From positions 186,001-250,000 of the forward strand of contig CAJNOP010000187.1 of NCBI GenBank assembly GCA_905250075.1: a stretch of DNA of 64,000 nt. Reading direction: 5' to 3'. The translations under genes and the position numbers were made by a program. The notes beneath the pieces are model-generated. The model saw only the letters and a list, made by a program, of their open reading frames with translations. It did no database searches and was not told the origin of the DNA. Source of the stretch: Rotaria sp. Silwood1. Its lineage: Eukaryota > Rotifera > Eurotatoria > Philodinida > Philodinidae. Of this stretch, positions 48,918-61,727 are shown one piece after another (position 1 is the first letter of the stretch; each line of letters opens with the position of its first letter).

Positions 48918-51900
48918 TTAATTTTGATTCATTTTCGTTCCACTCGACGGTCTTGATCGTACATTTTCACCTTGTCCATGACGTAATGATGTATGACTTT
49001 GATAATGTGGATTTATTAATGTAGTAGGTGCATCCGAAAGTAAACTTGGTACAGGTGTTTGACGTTCTGAAGTATTTCCTTCAAGTTCATTACGAATCAT
49101 TTTTTCTAAACGTTCATGTCTATCTTCTTTACTCAGATGATTATCCTAAAAGAAAAATACAAATTTTTTTTTACTTAAATATTTCAAAATTTATTTTCAT
49201 TTACTTCAGAAATAGTATTTAAGATTCTTGTTAAAGCATCACGACGTTTCATTTTACTCTTTTCTAATACTTCCAATTTTGTTAACACATCATCAATCTA
49301 TATTAATAGAAAAAAAAAAAGAAAAGAAAAGAAAAGTTTTCTTCTATTTGAAATACATTATATCTTTACTTTTGAAACAATATTTCCAATTGAATATTCC
49401 ATTCGATCAATACGTCGTACTACAATTGCAAATTCATCATATGTTATACGATTCGCATCAATATTTTCATTTGTATTTTGATTTTTTGCATTGAATTGTC
49501 TAAATTAATTAAATTTTATGTTTTATGTCAAAGTTGAAATATTTTTATTTACTTTGCAGCTTGTGATTGATTTTTTAAACCTTGAATATTTATATTTAAA
49601 TTATTTTCTATTGCAGTAAGATCAGATGTAAAATGAAGTTGTTCACCATCACGAAGTACTCGATCACCATCAACATCATAACGTGAAAAAACATTTTCAA
49701 TTTCAACATCTGTATAACCACGAGCTTTTAAATCACGACGCCATTCATCAAACTAAATTCAAATAAATTATTGTTTTTCTTTTTTTTTTTATCGTCTCTA
49801 TTTAAATCTATTTTACTTACTTCAATAACTCCATCTTTATTAAGATCAGCACTTTTTAATGCATTTTTTATATCAATAATACGCTATAGGAAAAGAGATA
49901 AGAATTTGAATCTAGTAGAAAATGATAAAAACTTACATCTCGTTTAACATTTAGACGTTCAAGCATTTTTTCATAAGATCTTTTAAAATAATCTCCTAAT
50001 TCAAATTCAGATTTTTGTGTTGTCATATCACTTTTAACTTCCGAATATGTATCATTAATAATAGCCAAAAACATATTCAATAATACGAAAAATACAAAAA
50101 AGACATATGTCAAAAAGAATATTGGGCCAAGAATACGATGTGCTTCCAAAATTGCTTAATAAAAGAAAAAAAAACAAACGGATTAATCATATTAAAAAAG
50201 AAAATAACGAAAAAAATCTATTTTACCATCGAAATCAAAATCTCCCAAAATAATACGAAATAATGTAAAACTAAAATTTTCAAGAAAATCAAATAATTTT
50301 CTTTTTTTTTTTTTCAATTTTTATTAAACTTACATTGATATTGCAAATGTCTTATAATCATCAACCATTGTACCAAATAATAAATAACCCAATTGTGCAT
50401 ATGCCAAAAATACAATCATAAACATAATACTAAAACCAAGTACATCTTTTGCACATCGTGATAATGTTGTTGATAATTGTGTCATCGTTTTATTGAATGA
50501 TACATATTTAAAGATCTAAATACAAATCAACTTATGTTAATGATCATTTACAATGAAGTCTTTCATGAAATCCTAGATAGAATCCATTAAACTAATGTAA
50601 CGTAGTCTTGTAGAGTGAATTCAATATGATACCGTCTCAGTCAATCTATCTAATTTAATTTGTGATAGTTAAGTTCAGTATGATCAGTTTAGAATACTGC
50701 AACTCGCAGGTCGGATATCCGTATCCATATATATATGGGTGTGAAAAGTAACGATTTGTAAAGATAGCAACTTCTTCAAACATTTGAAAATATGTCTTGT
50801 TTAATGCTACTGTTACTTTAGCCGTGCAGCATTCTAGGTCAGGTTGAATGTGATAGTGTGTAGGCACACATTGAATGACAAAGAAAGGATTTTAAGCTTG
50901 GCTATTATTGGTCTACATACACAGTGGAACAAATGACAGAAAAACCGATGATCTGAAGGTATACTAAAAAAAAGTCAACAATGCTCAGAACTACTGGAAT
51001 CCGGACTATAGGGTGCTTGCACAAGTGGCTATATACCTCAAGAAACACATCGGTAATTACCCAAACACTCAGACACCATCTGAACTGGTTGGATAGCTTT
51101 CAAAGTCGAACATCGAGCTACAATTCAGACTTCGTGAGTGCCTATTAACGTGACGTATTTTCAGTGGTGTCTGATAGAGTATGGTTTAGTATATCTAAGC
51201 TTGTGAGAATCTGTTCACGTCCAGTAATGTTTAACTTATACTATCTGGATCATTCGATTAAATCAAAATGGTAGAAAGAATTGATTTCTGGTTGAGTGTA
51301 GAAAGAAAAACTAGTAAATCACTGATTATTATTTTGTAAAATGTCTATAGTTGCTTACTTTAATCCATGCAAGAAAAACAGTAAATGCAATAATATTATT
51401 AAATTGTGTTTGCCAATAAGTAAGAAATTCAAAATCAGCAAAAGTCTTTTGATCTTTTAATAATTCATCAAGAATTTGTCCAACTTTAATTTGACGATAA
51501 ATATTAAATGCAATACAAACATATGAAATTAAAATAATAACTACATCAAGTATATTCCAAATTGTTTTAAAATAACCAAATTTAAAACGTGCTATCTAAA
51601 TTAAAAGAAATTTTCAATTTCCAAAAAAAAAAAACGAACAAAATATAAATTTAATTTTTTAACATACTTCAAGAATTTCTTCAACTGTATAATAAACTGT
51701 AAAAATCACAAATAAAACTTCGCATGCTAATACAAAATAATCCATTGACGAAACATACTAAAATGATAAATATTTCTTTTGATTTGTTTTTCTTTTGTTT
51801 ATTTTCAATAATTCTTACACGAATTAATTTAACTGTTGAAAATGTTTTTGATGGTATAGCTCCACCTGATGCTGGAAATTCTACAGTTAATTTAATTTGA

Positions 51901-54342
51901 CAAAATAAATTTATATTTGCATTATAAACTGTAAAATCAAGAAAAACAACACGTGTACCACGATCAACCCATAAATTAGCATTAAGACTATCGAGTTCTG
52001 CTTTAGCAGCATTATAATTTAAAGTTAAATCTTGTATAAAACCACCACCATCATATCGAGATATTAAACCAGTTGTTGATGAACCATGAAGTTCTGATGA
52101 TGTTTTATAATGCCATCTGAAAGAAAAAAAGAAACTTGATGAAAATTAAACAAAAATAATAAAAATTTCTCTTACGCTGATGATGTCAGATTGTCATTTT
52201 GTGGTTCATAACTACTATGATCTTCTTTACTACTACTGTATGGTGCATAACATTCATGAATTGTTGATCGAAATTTTTTATGAACAGTACAAGAATCATT
52301 TGTTACCTTAAAACAATGAATCAATAAATAAAAGTTTTTTTTTCATAGAAAATCAAAATATTTACACGAAGTTGTCGAAGTCGAGGTAAACCGAGAATTT
52401 TATTTTCAAATAAAACATAACCATATTGATCATCTGTTAAGCCTGCACCATTATACCATTTTTGATTAAATAAAGCATCGAGAATAGGTCCACTCATAAC
52501 CTAAAAAATCTATATTTATTTAGAAATACGTTGTCGAAATCTATCTTACATTCCAGTAATCTTCAAAACTTGCGATATCATCAAATGCTGGTTGATCACC
52601 TGCACCTTGAACTTTTTGTTCAGTAAGAACTGTACGTAAAACCGTAGTAAAATAATATGTTTTTGTTGATGTCATTCCAAATGTAACTTTAATTAAAAAA
52701 TTCATATTTAAAATAATATTTATCAAAAGAATGAGAATGTGTCTTATTTCTTAATACTTTCAAATAAATACATTGTTCACAATTGTTCTGTTGTTCGACA
52801 TCTCGAGAATATTCGAACTCTTTTTGAAACTTTTTTTCTATAATTTAATCAGACAAGTCTGTCTCCAAGTCTGATCTGTCAATGGGCGTCCTGTCATAAT
52901 GGTATTCTTTATCATGATCGGAGTATAATGTAATTCTGTCATACATTTAAAAAAATCAATTAATAATGAATGCTACACTCATGAGGAGCATTTCCAACTA
53001 TCAGACACTGTTCAACCTAATATTATGGCTACGAGCAGATCTCTGTGAGACTCAAAATAAACTAAAAAGAGTCGAGTCACACAGTTCCTGAGTTTTGCCC
53101 TTGACAAATGTCCTATTAGCGAAAGTCTTACTACCAAAATCTCGGCCACCAGTCGTATTCGTGGCATCCTACTGAAAAGTTATGAGCATCCTAATGGATT
53201 TGTTTATTGTAGCTAGACATCACTGAAAATATCAGAATAAAGAATTTAGTCATGAAATGTTGTCTGTAGATAAAGTTAATAATGATTACAGAGTTCTAAA
53301 AATTTCAAAAAGAATACACGTGTCATTCTTGAGATATTCAGTTTCCAAACAACGACAGTTTACCATACGAGGATGCAATAGTTAAATCCGCTTGAAACTT
53401 GAGTATACTGCGAATGACACGTTTGTTCTATTTGAAACTTTCAAACGTTTTAAATAATTATCGACTCTCATTATAGGTAACATTTAAGAGTCGAAGTCTT
53501 CATTTTTAATATTTTTGGAAATGTCCTGTTCTAACAAGAGAATTTGGTAAAACAGTCATAACTATTCACCAACAGGCCATAGGTCCGAATTCTGTTAGTC
53601 TGTTCTTAGTCTCACAGAGTTGTAGTCATAACCGTATACCAGGTCGAATAGCGCCCGACAGTTGGGAATGCTCCTACGTTAGCCTTGCCTATTAAAACTT
53701 CGGATTTATAATGGTATGCTTATAGATTCGCAAAAAAAAACAATTATTTACAGACAATTGATATAGTCTGCAACGTGAGAATTTCTAAGTCTCATATCAC
53801 AATTAATGATAGTAAATAGCATGACTATATGAAATAATTTTTCTTCTTCATTTTTTATTGAAAATCATATAGTAAATAGTATTCTTTTAATTAAAATAAA
53901 AAGTTGAATGTCGATCAAAGAAAAACTTTTTGTGTGCTTACTTATGCATAAAATAGTAATGAAAATCAAATAGATAATAAGTTCTCGTAATGTTGTTTTC
54001 ACATATAAATCTTTGTTTTTTCCAAGATCTTTTTCTGTTTGTCGTGTTGCCCAAAGTGCTAAATTTTATAAAAATTGATATGTAAAACAAAAAAAAAATG
54101 TAAACAGTCAAATATTTACATCGTATACTACGAAGAATAGTTCGGCCAATATTATTTCGTGTAACTGGGTCATGCCGAAATGGTTCTGGATGGAAACGGT
54201 TCTTTTTTTCATCATCCGGTTTAACAATAAAAATATTTGAACCCATCGGACTTGGTCCACCACTACTTTTTCCTTCTGTTGGTTCTTCGTCAAAAGCCGA
54301 ATTTGTAGGCGAACTTGATTTTGTATCCTTTTTGATGCTCAT
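48918..54342 (-). CDS. PKD2: Polycystin-2 TRP channel, complete copy
   Basis: Sixteen exons: 54120-54342, 53942-54058, 52550-52686, 52366-52500, 52176-52306, 51819-52116, 51668-51757, 51359-51595, 50334-50515, 50227-50270, 49937-50154, 49821-49883, 49553-49752, 49370-49499, 49205-49297 and 48918-49145. They sum to 2526 nt, 841 aa. Order: disordered N terminus; [11 protein letters not shown] and the first helix ([17 protein letters not shown]); TOP/polycystin domain ([31 protein letters not shown]); S2-S6 with the RIILGDFDF filter and [21 protein letters not shown]-hand ([12 protein letters not shown]); coiled coil ([20 protein letters not shown]). The protein is a Ca2+-permeable cation channel of cilia and ER that assembles as tetramers. 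Intron 2 (1255 bp) contains an inserted element. Intron 8 (842 bp) is also expanded. Confidence 0.95.
52984..53675. mobile_element. 692-bp element with long imperfect TIRs in PKD2 intron 2 (copy B)
   Basis: The left end AGGAGCATTTCCAACTATC and the reverse complement of the right end AGGAGCATTCCCAACTGTC open inverted arms of at least 75 bp (further CTCTGTGAGACT in both). Inner sequence is also partly palindromic (ACACGTGTCATTC against GAATGACACGT). No convincing target duplication and no ORF. Related to 46934-47500. Confidence 0.75.
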
Positions 54343-57133
54343 ATCGATACTTACTCTATAACACTTGTAGGTGTAATGTTTGAAATTAGATTTTTCACGA
54401 CTACTTCTTTTATGTTAACATACACTCTATCTCCTTTGAGAAATGTCGTTTCTCAACATGGCAGTAAATTGGTTTTTTTTGTTTTTTATTTTCTGTCTCC
54501 CTCACACTTTCTCTCTCTCTCTCTATTTTTCATCTAACACTTTCTCACCTTCGGGGTGTGTCTTAATAATAGAAGAAAGGCACTATCAAGAGAATGTATG
54601 AGAAAAAAAAAAGAAATTATTTTTCCAAAGATTGAAGACAACCTGTATTCAATAAAACTACAACCGACGTGTTCAAGTATTGACGTCAATAGAAAATGAA
54701 TGTGAAAAAAATGCAATTTTGACAATTCCTTTGTGTATTTTTTGAAAAATATTTATCATGATAAAATATCAAGAAAAAAAAATTATTATTTCCTTTTTTT
54801 TCCTTTTTCTACTATTTGACAATTCATTTGTTTGTCGATTACGGAAAAAATAGATATTTTAACATAAATGGTTCGTCATAAAAACTATATTGACTAAAAC
54901 ATTCTCTAGTTTAATTTTACATAACTAAAACAAGATCTTTTAAGTCTAAAATAACATAAAAGCACACTCTTTGGAATCTAACGTCTAACCAACATTAAAG
55001 CACTTTATATGCAATAAAAAAAACAACATGCTTTTGATGAATTTAATATCCTTGAACAACACTCAAACTGATTGCTTTTTGTTTCCTGTAAAAATTATAA
55101 CTAAGAAGATAATGAATACGTTTAATATTTTATTTTTTAACATAATTTCTTCTATTTTAAGTTAATTGATTAAATAATGTGTGTTAAGATTTTTTTTTCT
55201 TTTTTCATGCTCTATAATTTAAAGAATTTAATGGTTTATTAATAATTATCAAAGAAAAACATGTTGATAACAGAATGCTACTTGAATATGCAAAATAACT
55301 CGTACTTTTATTTCATACAAAAAAACGCATGAAAAAGGACAGGTATACAAAAATTTGCAAGTCAATTTTATCCTCTAGCAAAGGACAAGATACAAGCAAG
55401 ATCAAATAAATTTATCAACAAATAGATAAAACTAGAAGTTTAAAATGTACGTATATTCAAAATAGGCCATGTTGCAATAATTAAATTTCAAGTACGCAAT
55501 AGTCATCGTCTGATTAAATATTCAACATGATCTTTTAAAAGAACGAATTGATATTTATTTTCTATTAAAATCAAGCTACAAATTTTACAAAACGATATGA
55601 TTTCAGAAAAATTTAAAAAGTATCAACCTTCTCATCTCCATATGTTAATATTCTCCTTGAATGTTTCTTTTATTTAAATGAGCACATCGATTTTATTTTA
55701 AAAGATAACGTGAAGTGCTTGCATGATGCAATATGATTTAAACATTTGTATGGTCAGATTTTTTTTTTTAACAGAGTAAAAGCCGAAAAAAAAATGAATT
55801 ATCTGCATCCTATCTTATTGGAAATGAAAAGAAAGAAGGAGGTTATTTCTTTATCATATGTAAATACAACGAAGTGAAATTTAATCTCAACGTCCTCATG
55901 GAATGGCATGCATGTAAAGGGGATCTATGAAATGAATTATGCGCTTGATCGCTAATGTGTATGTATTCTTGTCATCGTCAATTTATTCTATGTTTCAACT
56001 TTATCTTTCGACTATGAATGCAACAACACAAAAAAAAAAAGGTTGTCCCTTTTTATCGATTGATGACACAAAAAAGAAAAAAAAAGAGAGAAAAAGAAAG
56101 CAAAGATTTCGTCGTTATACTATGAATCTATTTGCTTTTCTTCTTTACTTTTCTCTTCTCTTTCGTTTTTCAAAATTTATCTATTTGCTTTATGTGTGCT
56201 TATATGATATGCGTCCATCTACTTGTGGTTTTTTTTTCTAATGCTTTGAATTTTATATATTCATCTCATCATGTATAGATCATAAAAATCATTTGTACTA
56301 TATTATCTCTTGAACAAAAAGACTACTAGCACTATTTTAACATTTATTCTTATGCATTACATCATTTCGTTTTACTAAGGTATGTGTATGTGATGAACGA
56401 ACATAAATGTTCTATCTAGGCCTTTTAATCTTTCAAAGTCAGTTGCCAGGGAATAAGAAATATAATGTTTTCAAAATTGAAGATGATGTGTAACACACAA
56501 GTCACACAAAATACTTGCATATTAGCATTGAAATCTGAAGGTTGAACTTATGATGAAGTATAGCCTTATTCTATATTTGTGCTTTGTTCTAAATTCCAAG
56601 ATAAACATGTGATATTGAAGATATAGGTAAGAGACAAAAGTGTAAGTGAATGTGATGCAATCATTATTGCAAAAATGTGTGTGTGTATGATGTGATCATC
56701 TTTCATTCTCTTCATTTCAGAAAAAAAAAGAGAAGAAAAGATGATCGTAAGTATACAGTTAAAGACGAAAGGAGCAAAATGAAATCGATTATCCTCGGAT
56801 TTTTTTAAGACAAAAAAAAGGAAAAACGGATCATAAGCACATTTCAAGAACGTTTCAATGTAATGTCATTGACTTCTCTTGATGATGAGAAACAAAAGAA
56901 GTATACTCGTAATAGTCCTTGATTAATAAAACTAAAAGAGCAATAAATCGAGTCACGGATAAGATAGGAAATAAAAATATGTACCGAAGTAACATTTTAA
57001 AGGATATGTAAGTAATAAGCTTTTATGTCGAAAAAAAAATTGATTTCTTTATGTTCAATCAAATTAAAACAAAAAATTTTAATAAATATGTTTTTTATTT
57101 TGGATTTGGTAAATCATCAAACAATATATCATT
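54343..57133. promoter_or_regulatory. Divergent intergenic region between PKD2 and innexin
   Basis: 2.8 kb between two opposed starts, so it should contain both promoters. Visible: a CT-rich tract near 54497-54530 and scattered poly-A/T. No coding texture or clear element. ORFs such as 55939-56241 are low-complexity. Confidence 0.5.
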
Positions 57134-58618
57134 ATGGATATATTGGACTTTGCGAAAAAATTAAGTGCTGGCAAACATCATTCCGCACGTAATGATGATG
57201 TATTTATTGATCGACTTAATCATAGATATACGGTAACAATGATTATAGTATTTGCAGCTATTGTTACAACGCAGCAATATTTCGGTTCACCTATATCATG
57301 TTGGGTGAGTTATTTGATTTCTATTTTATTAAGTAATTTGTTTGATCAACTTAGGTGCCTGCTCAATTTACGGGTGGTTATGAAAAATATGCTAATGATA
57401 TATGTTGGATAATGAATACATACTATGTTCCTATGGAGCATGATATACCACACGTTGAAACAACTCGATATGAACGTAAGAAAATTTGTTATAAATTTTT
57501 AATTTATAAAATACTCTTTTTTTTTTGTTTAAAATGAAAATTTAGGTATGCTTAAATATTATCAATGGTCACCATTTATTCTTCTATTTATGGCACTTTG
57601 TTTTTATTTTCCACGCATGCTTTGGAGAGCATTAAATAATAAATCAGGTTTAGATATAGAAAAATTAGTTGAGGCAGCTATGAAACAAGAACAACAAGAT
57701 AATCCAAGGGAAGAACGACAGAAAACAGTCAGCTATATCGCTGATTCGATACGTTTGTATATTGATAATCGTTATACGTCTTCAAAGCGATATGATCCTA
57801 ATCGTTCGCAACGTTTTCCTCGAAAACTTTTGTATCCTCTGACATTCTGGCGTCATCGTCATTTAAGTGCATACATAGTTCTATTGTTTACATTCGTTAA
57901 ATTCCTTTTTCTTGTTAATTCCGTAGTACAAATATTTCTCTTAAATGCTTTTTTGGGTAACGAATACCATTTATTTGGTTTTGAAGTCATTGATAAATTT
58001 GTTCGTGGTCTTGATTGGGGTGAATCAAAACGATTTCCACGTGTTACATTATGTGATTTTCATATACGTGAAGTTGGTATTGTACATCGTTATACAGTTC
58101 AATGTGTTTTACCAATTAATTTATTCAACGAAAAAATCTTCCTTATACTTTGGTTTTGGATTTTAATCTTAGCCGCATTCAATATCGGCGATTTTATATC
58201 TTGGCTTTTACGTGTTATACGTGTTGATAGTCGTTTTGCTTATATACGACGAAAATTAGCTATGCGTAGTGCCTATAAAACTATCAATGATGATGAATCC
58301 AGTAGTCAACAATCATCAAAAGCCGAGGAAAAAGCGCTGAATAAAGAATTTGTTCGTGATTATTTACAAGAAGATGGATGTTTTGCACTTCGACTTTTAG
58401 CACGTAATGGACAAGATATTATTGTAGGTGAAGTAATTGATAATTTATATGATTATTATTGTAAAAATCATAAGTCTCGTGAAACAAATCTTGACCGTTC
58501 AAAAGTTGATTTTAATGGATTCTCGCATATGCCTCAACATACTACACAATATCCATCTACCAACCGTCAAAAATCAACAAATGAAATGTCAAATAATGAT
58601 ATGAACGGTGACGTTTAA
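57134..58618 (+). CDS. Innexin gap-junction protein
   Basis: Three exons: 57134-57304, 57355-57475 and 57546-58618, giving 454 aa. Four membrane helices: MIIVFAAIVTTQQYF; then after YYQWSPFILLFMALCFYFPR; AYIVLLFTFVKFLFLVNSVV; IFLILWFWILILAAFNIGDFI. The innexin signature YYQW (here followed by SP) follows the first extracellular loop, which has two cysteines (SPISCW, DICWIM). The second loop also has two (TLCDFHI, VQCVLP). Innexins form invertebrate gap junctions and hemichannels. The cytosolic tail is Ser/Asn-rich and probably disordered. The start at 57134 gives a canonical short N terminus. Confidence 0.95.
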
Positions 58619-60244
58619 TGGAAGTAACATCATGATGACTTTGAATCTCTTGTCTTATGCGATACATGTGATATCTATCTATCTACCTTATGTTCACCAC
58701 AATTATAGAATGTAGATCAGTTTTAAGAATGAATACAAATTTAGGTACAAAATATTCAATTTATATGTACCGATTTTTTTTCTATCTATTTAAAATTTAT
58801 AAATGAGTAAGATTTTCTCTATTGAATTTCTTAACAAAAATAATGGATTGCCAACAAATTGCTTTTTTTTTTTTATTTCAAAATCTCAAGGATTAATACA
58901 TATGATTAAGAATCATATCACTCTTCTATTGACATGTGAAATATATACGACAAAATTCAAAGAATGATACCTTGAAAAAAAAATCACACCGAGGTGATAG
59001 AGGCTTCGCATCACGATTGGCCTTCTTCTTTTTTTCTCATAGACACATTTACAAATTGATGTGTTTTGTCAAGGCAAATAGAAATTGTAAGATAAAAAGA
59101 CAAATTTAGTAAAAGAGATTCATCATAATGTCTTCATTTTCTTAACTAGAAAACTGTTTCAGATATATTTTTTAGAAAAGAAAAATCAAAACTTTACTCT
59201 ACACATAAATTGTCTTGTTATTCTACGACTTTTGTTAATTCATCAATAGAAAAAAAATAAATATAATTTATCGAAATAAAAGAGTATATGATTAAATATT
59301 TAATAAATATTTTGTACGAAATATATTTAGGATTTCAAAGAAAATTGATCTCATAAATAAATTACTAAGTTTCATTACTTTATTCAAGCAATATAATTCA
59401 AAAACATATAAATGATATAGAAAAGTCACATTGAATTTCATAATTATCCTACATTGTAAAATTATATTTTCAAGGTTAATATTTTATTTCTTACTTTCAT
59501 ATCGGTATAGTTATTATCATAAGTTCATATTATTAAAAACTTCTTTTAAAACAAAAAAAAAAATGATTTACTAAATAGATTAAATTTGTATACGTCTTCA
59601 TATATTTATTTAATCCATCGTCTTTGTTTTTTTTTTTAAATACGCAACAGCAAAGAAATATAACAAACATACATATACGATATTCTCCAATTCACTATCT
59701 CTCAAACTTAAGGAAAAAGAACACAAATGCGAGCATAGATAACTCCGAAAAAAAAAACAAAATTTGTTGTTTTTGTTTTTTCTTTTAACACTGGTACGCA
59801 TCGACTAGGAAGAATAATACGCGTACATTATAAAAAATACACTGCCCCAAAATTAAGAACATAAAATCATTCACAATAGAGAAGAAGAAAAAGAACAAAT
59901 GACCAGAAGAGACGACAATTAAAAAAAGAAGTGTTTCATATATATATACATATTCTTGGATAATAACAAATAATAAAATACAGCTCATTCTTGGATTCAC
60001 CTAGACGAAGAAAAAAAAAATATATGTACGATTGCGTCATTCTCACAAAACAAACAACAATAATAATAATAATAAAACACAATATATTGCGCTACAATAA
60101 ATCACGACAGAGAGAGAGGGAGAGAGAAAAAAAAAAAAAGAAAACATCAATCACAAGAGAAAGACTTGCTTTGGCTGTTCATCATAATCATTGATTTTTC
60201 CCTTTCACTGATTAATACTGTTCGAATTTTTCTATGACTAGTAA
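58619..60244. other. Convergent 3' flanks of innexin and ZAD zinc-finger genes
   Basis: 1.6 kb, no gene. Low-complexity runs: poly-T at 58863-58874, (TAA)n at about 60057-60074, GAGA tract at about 60109-60128. ORFs here are low-complexity translations. Confidence 0.5.
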
Positions 60245-61696
60245 TTAAGCATGAACAGGTGATGATACATTCGTAAGTAAATTATGTGTTGTTTGATGAT
60301 GATTTTCTTCATCATCTTCATCATCCTCATCATCATGTTCTTCATCATCATCATCATCTATGTCATTTAAATCTTCTTTTTTTGACATATTAACTGGTTC
60401 TAAATCATCATCATTTGATGAACTTTTTTCATTGGATGATTTAATTATTAATTGAGAACGATTTATTGGTTCTAATTTAACTTTATTTGGTATAAATATT
60501 TCATTATGTTGTTGTTGACTTGTTAAACAATTTGAAAATAATGGTTTTGTCACTGTCGTTGTTGTATTTGTTGAATTTAATGTCGATGATGATGATGATG
60601 GTGTTATATTATTATTATTATTATTATTATTAGTATTAGTATTTGCTGTTCGAGAACGATGACTTGAGCGTAAATGAGAATACCAATCTTTTGGTATTGG
60701 AAATGTTTGATTACATAACTCACAACGATGTGGTCGTGTACCAGAATCATGTGTTTTAACATGACTATTAAAATTACCTATCGTTCGATAACTCTTTAAA
60801 CATAATGGACATGCATATGGTTTTTCACCCTAAAATGAACGAAATTGTTCATAATATTTCTATTTATTTATTATTTCAATCAAAAGTCAAAAAACTTCTA
60901 TGTTAGATAAATGTTAAAATTTATTGAATATTTCAAGAGAAAAAAAAAACACAATTTTCGTTTTCGATTAGAATTATTAATCATTTGATTAAACACTACA
61001 GATAATGAAATAATCATAATCTTTTATTAGAAAATCATATATTAAATCCTTATAAATGTTGATTTATAGAATTCTGTGTTGTTTTTTTCTACACGTATTT
61101 TGAAAAAGGATGTAATAAACTTAATCAAAAATGTCTTTAACATTTTTTTTCTCTTCTATCTATTATTAAATTGATAATTATCTTAATCATAATGAAATAT
61201 TTCTATAAATAAAAACTACACACATGAATATTGTTAATGAATTATCTTTTTTTTTCTTTTCGAATACTCTCAAATCCTTAGTTTAATCCATTTTTTTTTT
61301 ATTGAAAACAAAACTATCGAATGGGAATAATTTGTTCTTCGAAAAGTGTTTAATTAGTAACTCTATAAATATTTAACTTTTACTAATTATTTCATGTCTG
61401 TATATGACATTATTTTAGTAAGAAAAAAAAAAAAAAAGAAAAACATATGGAAACTAACTATCATTCGTATAATTTAACTCGATATAACATTGAAGAACTA
61501 ATCAATTTACTGAAGTACTAGGAAATGTCAAGATAAGAGAAAAAGGCCAATATAATCAAAGTTCTACTCTATATTTAACTTACTGTATGAATGCGAACAT
61601 GAATTTGTAGATCACCTGAATTTGTAAAACGTTTTTCACAGTAAGTACTAGATAAAATAAAAAGTATAAAAGTTAAATATTTTGTATTTTTGAAAA

Positions 61697-61727
<31 letters not shown>

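Noticed and set aside
53938..54342. 134-codon ORF reading through the first PKD2 intron
   Set aside because: Only the first 74 codons match. A GT-AG intron at 54059-54119 leads to the [11 protein letters not shown] exon with correct phase.
55939..56241. 100-codon plus ORF between PKD2 and innexin
   Set aside because: Composition driven by poly-A and T-rich runs. No domain or splice signals.
57945..58166. 73-codon plus ORF in another frame
   Set aside because: Shadow of innexin exon 3.
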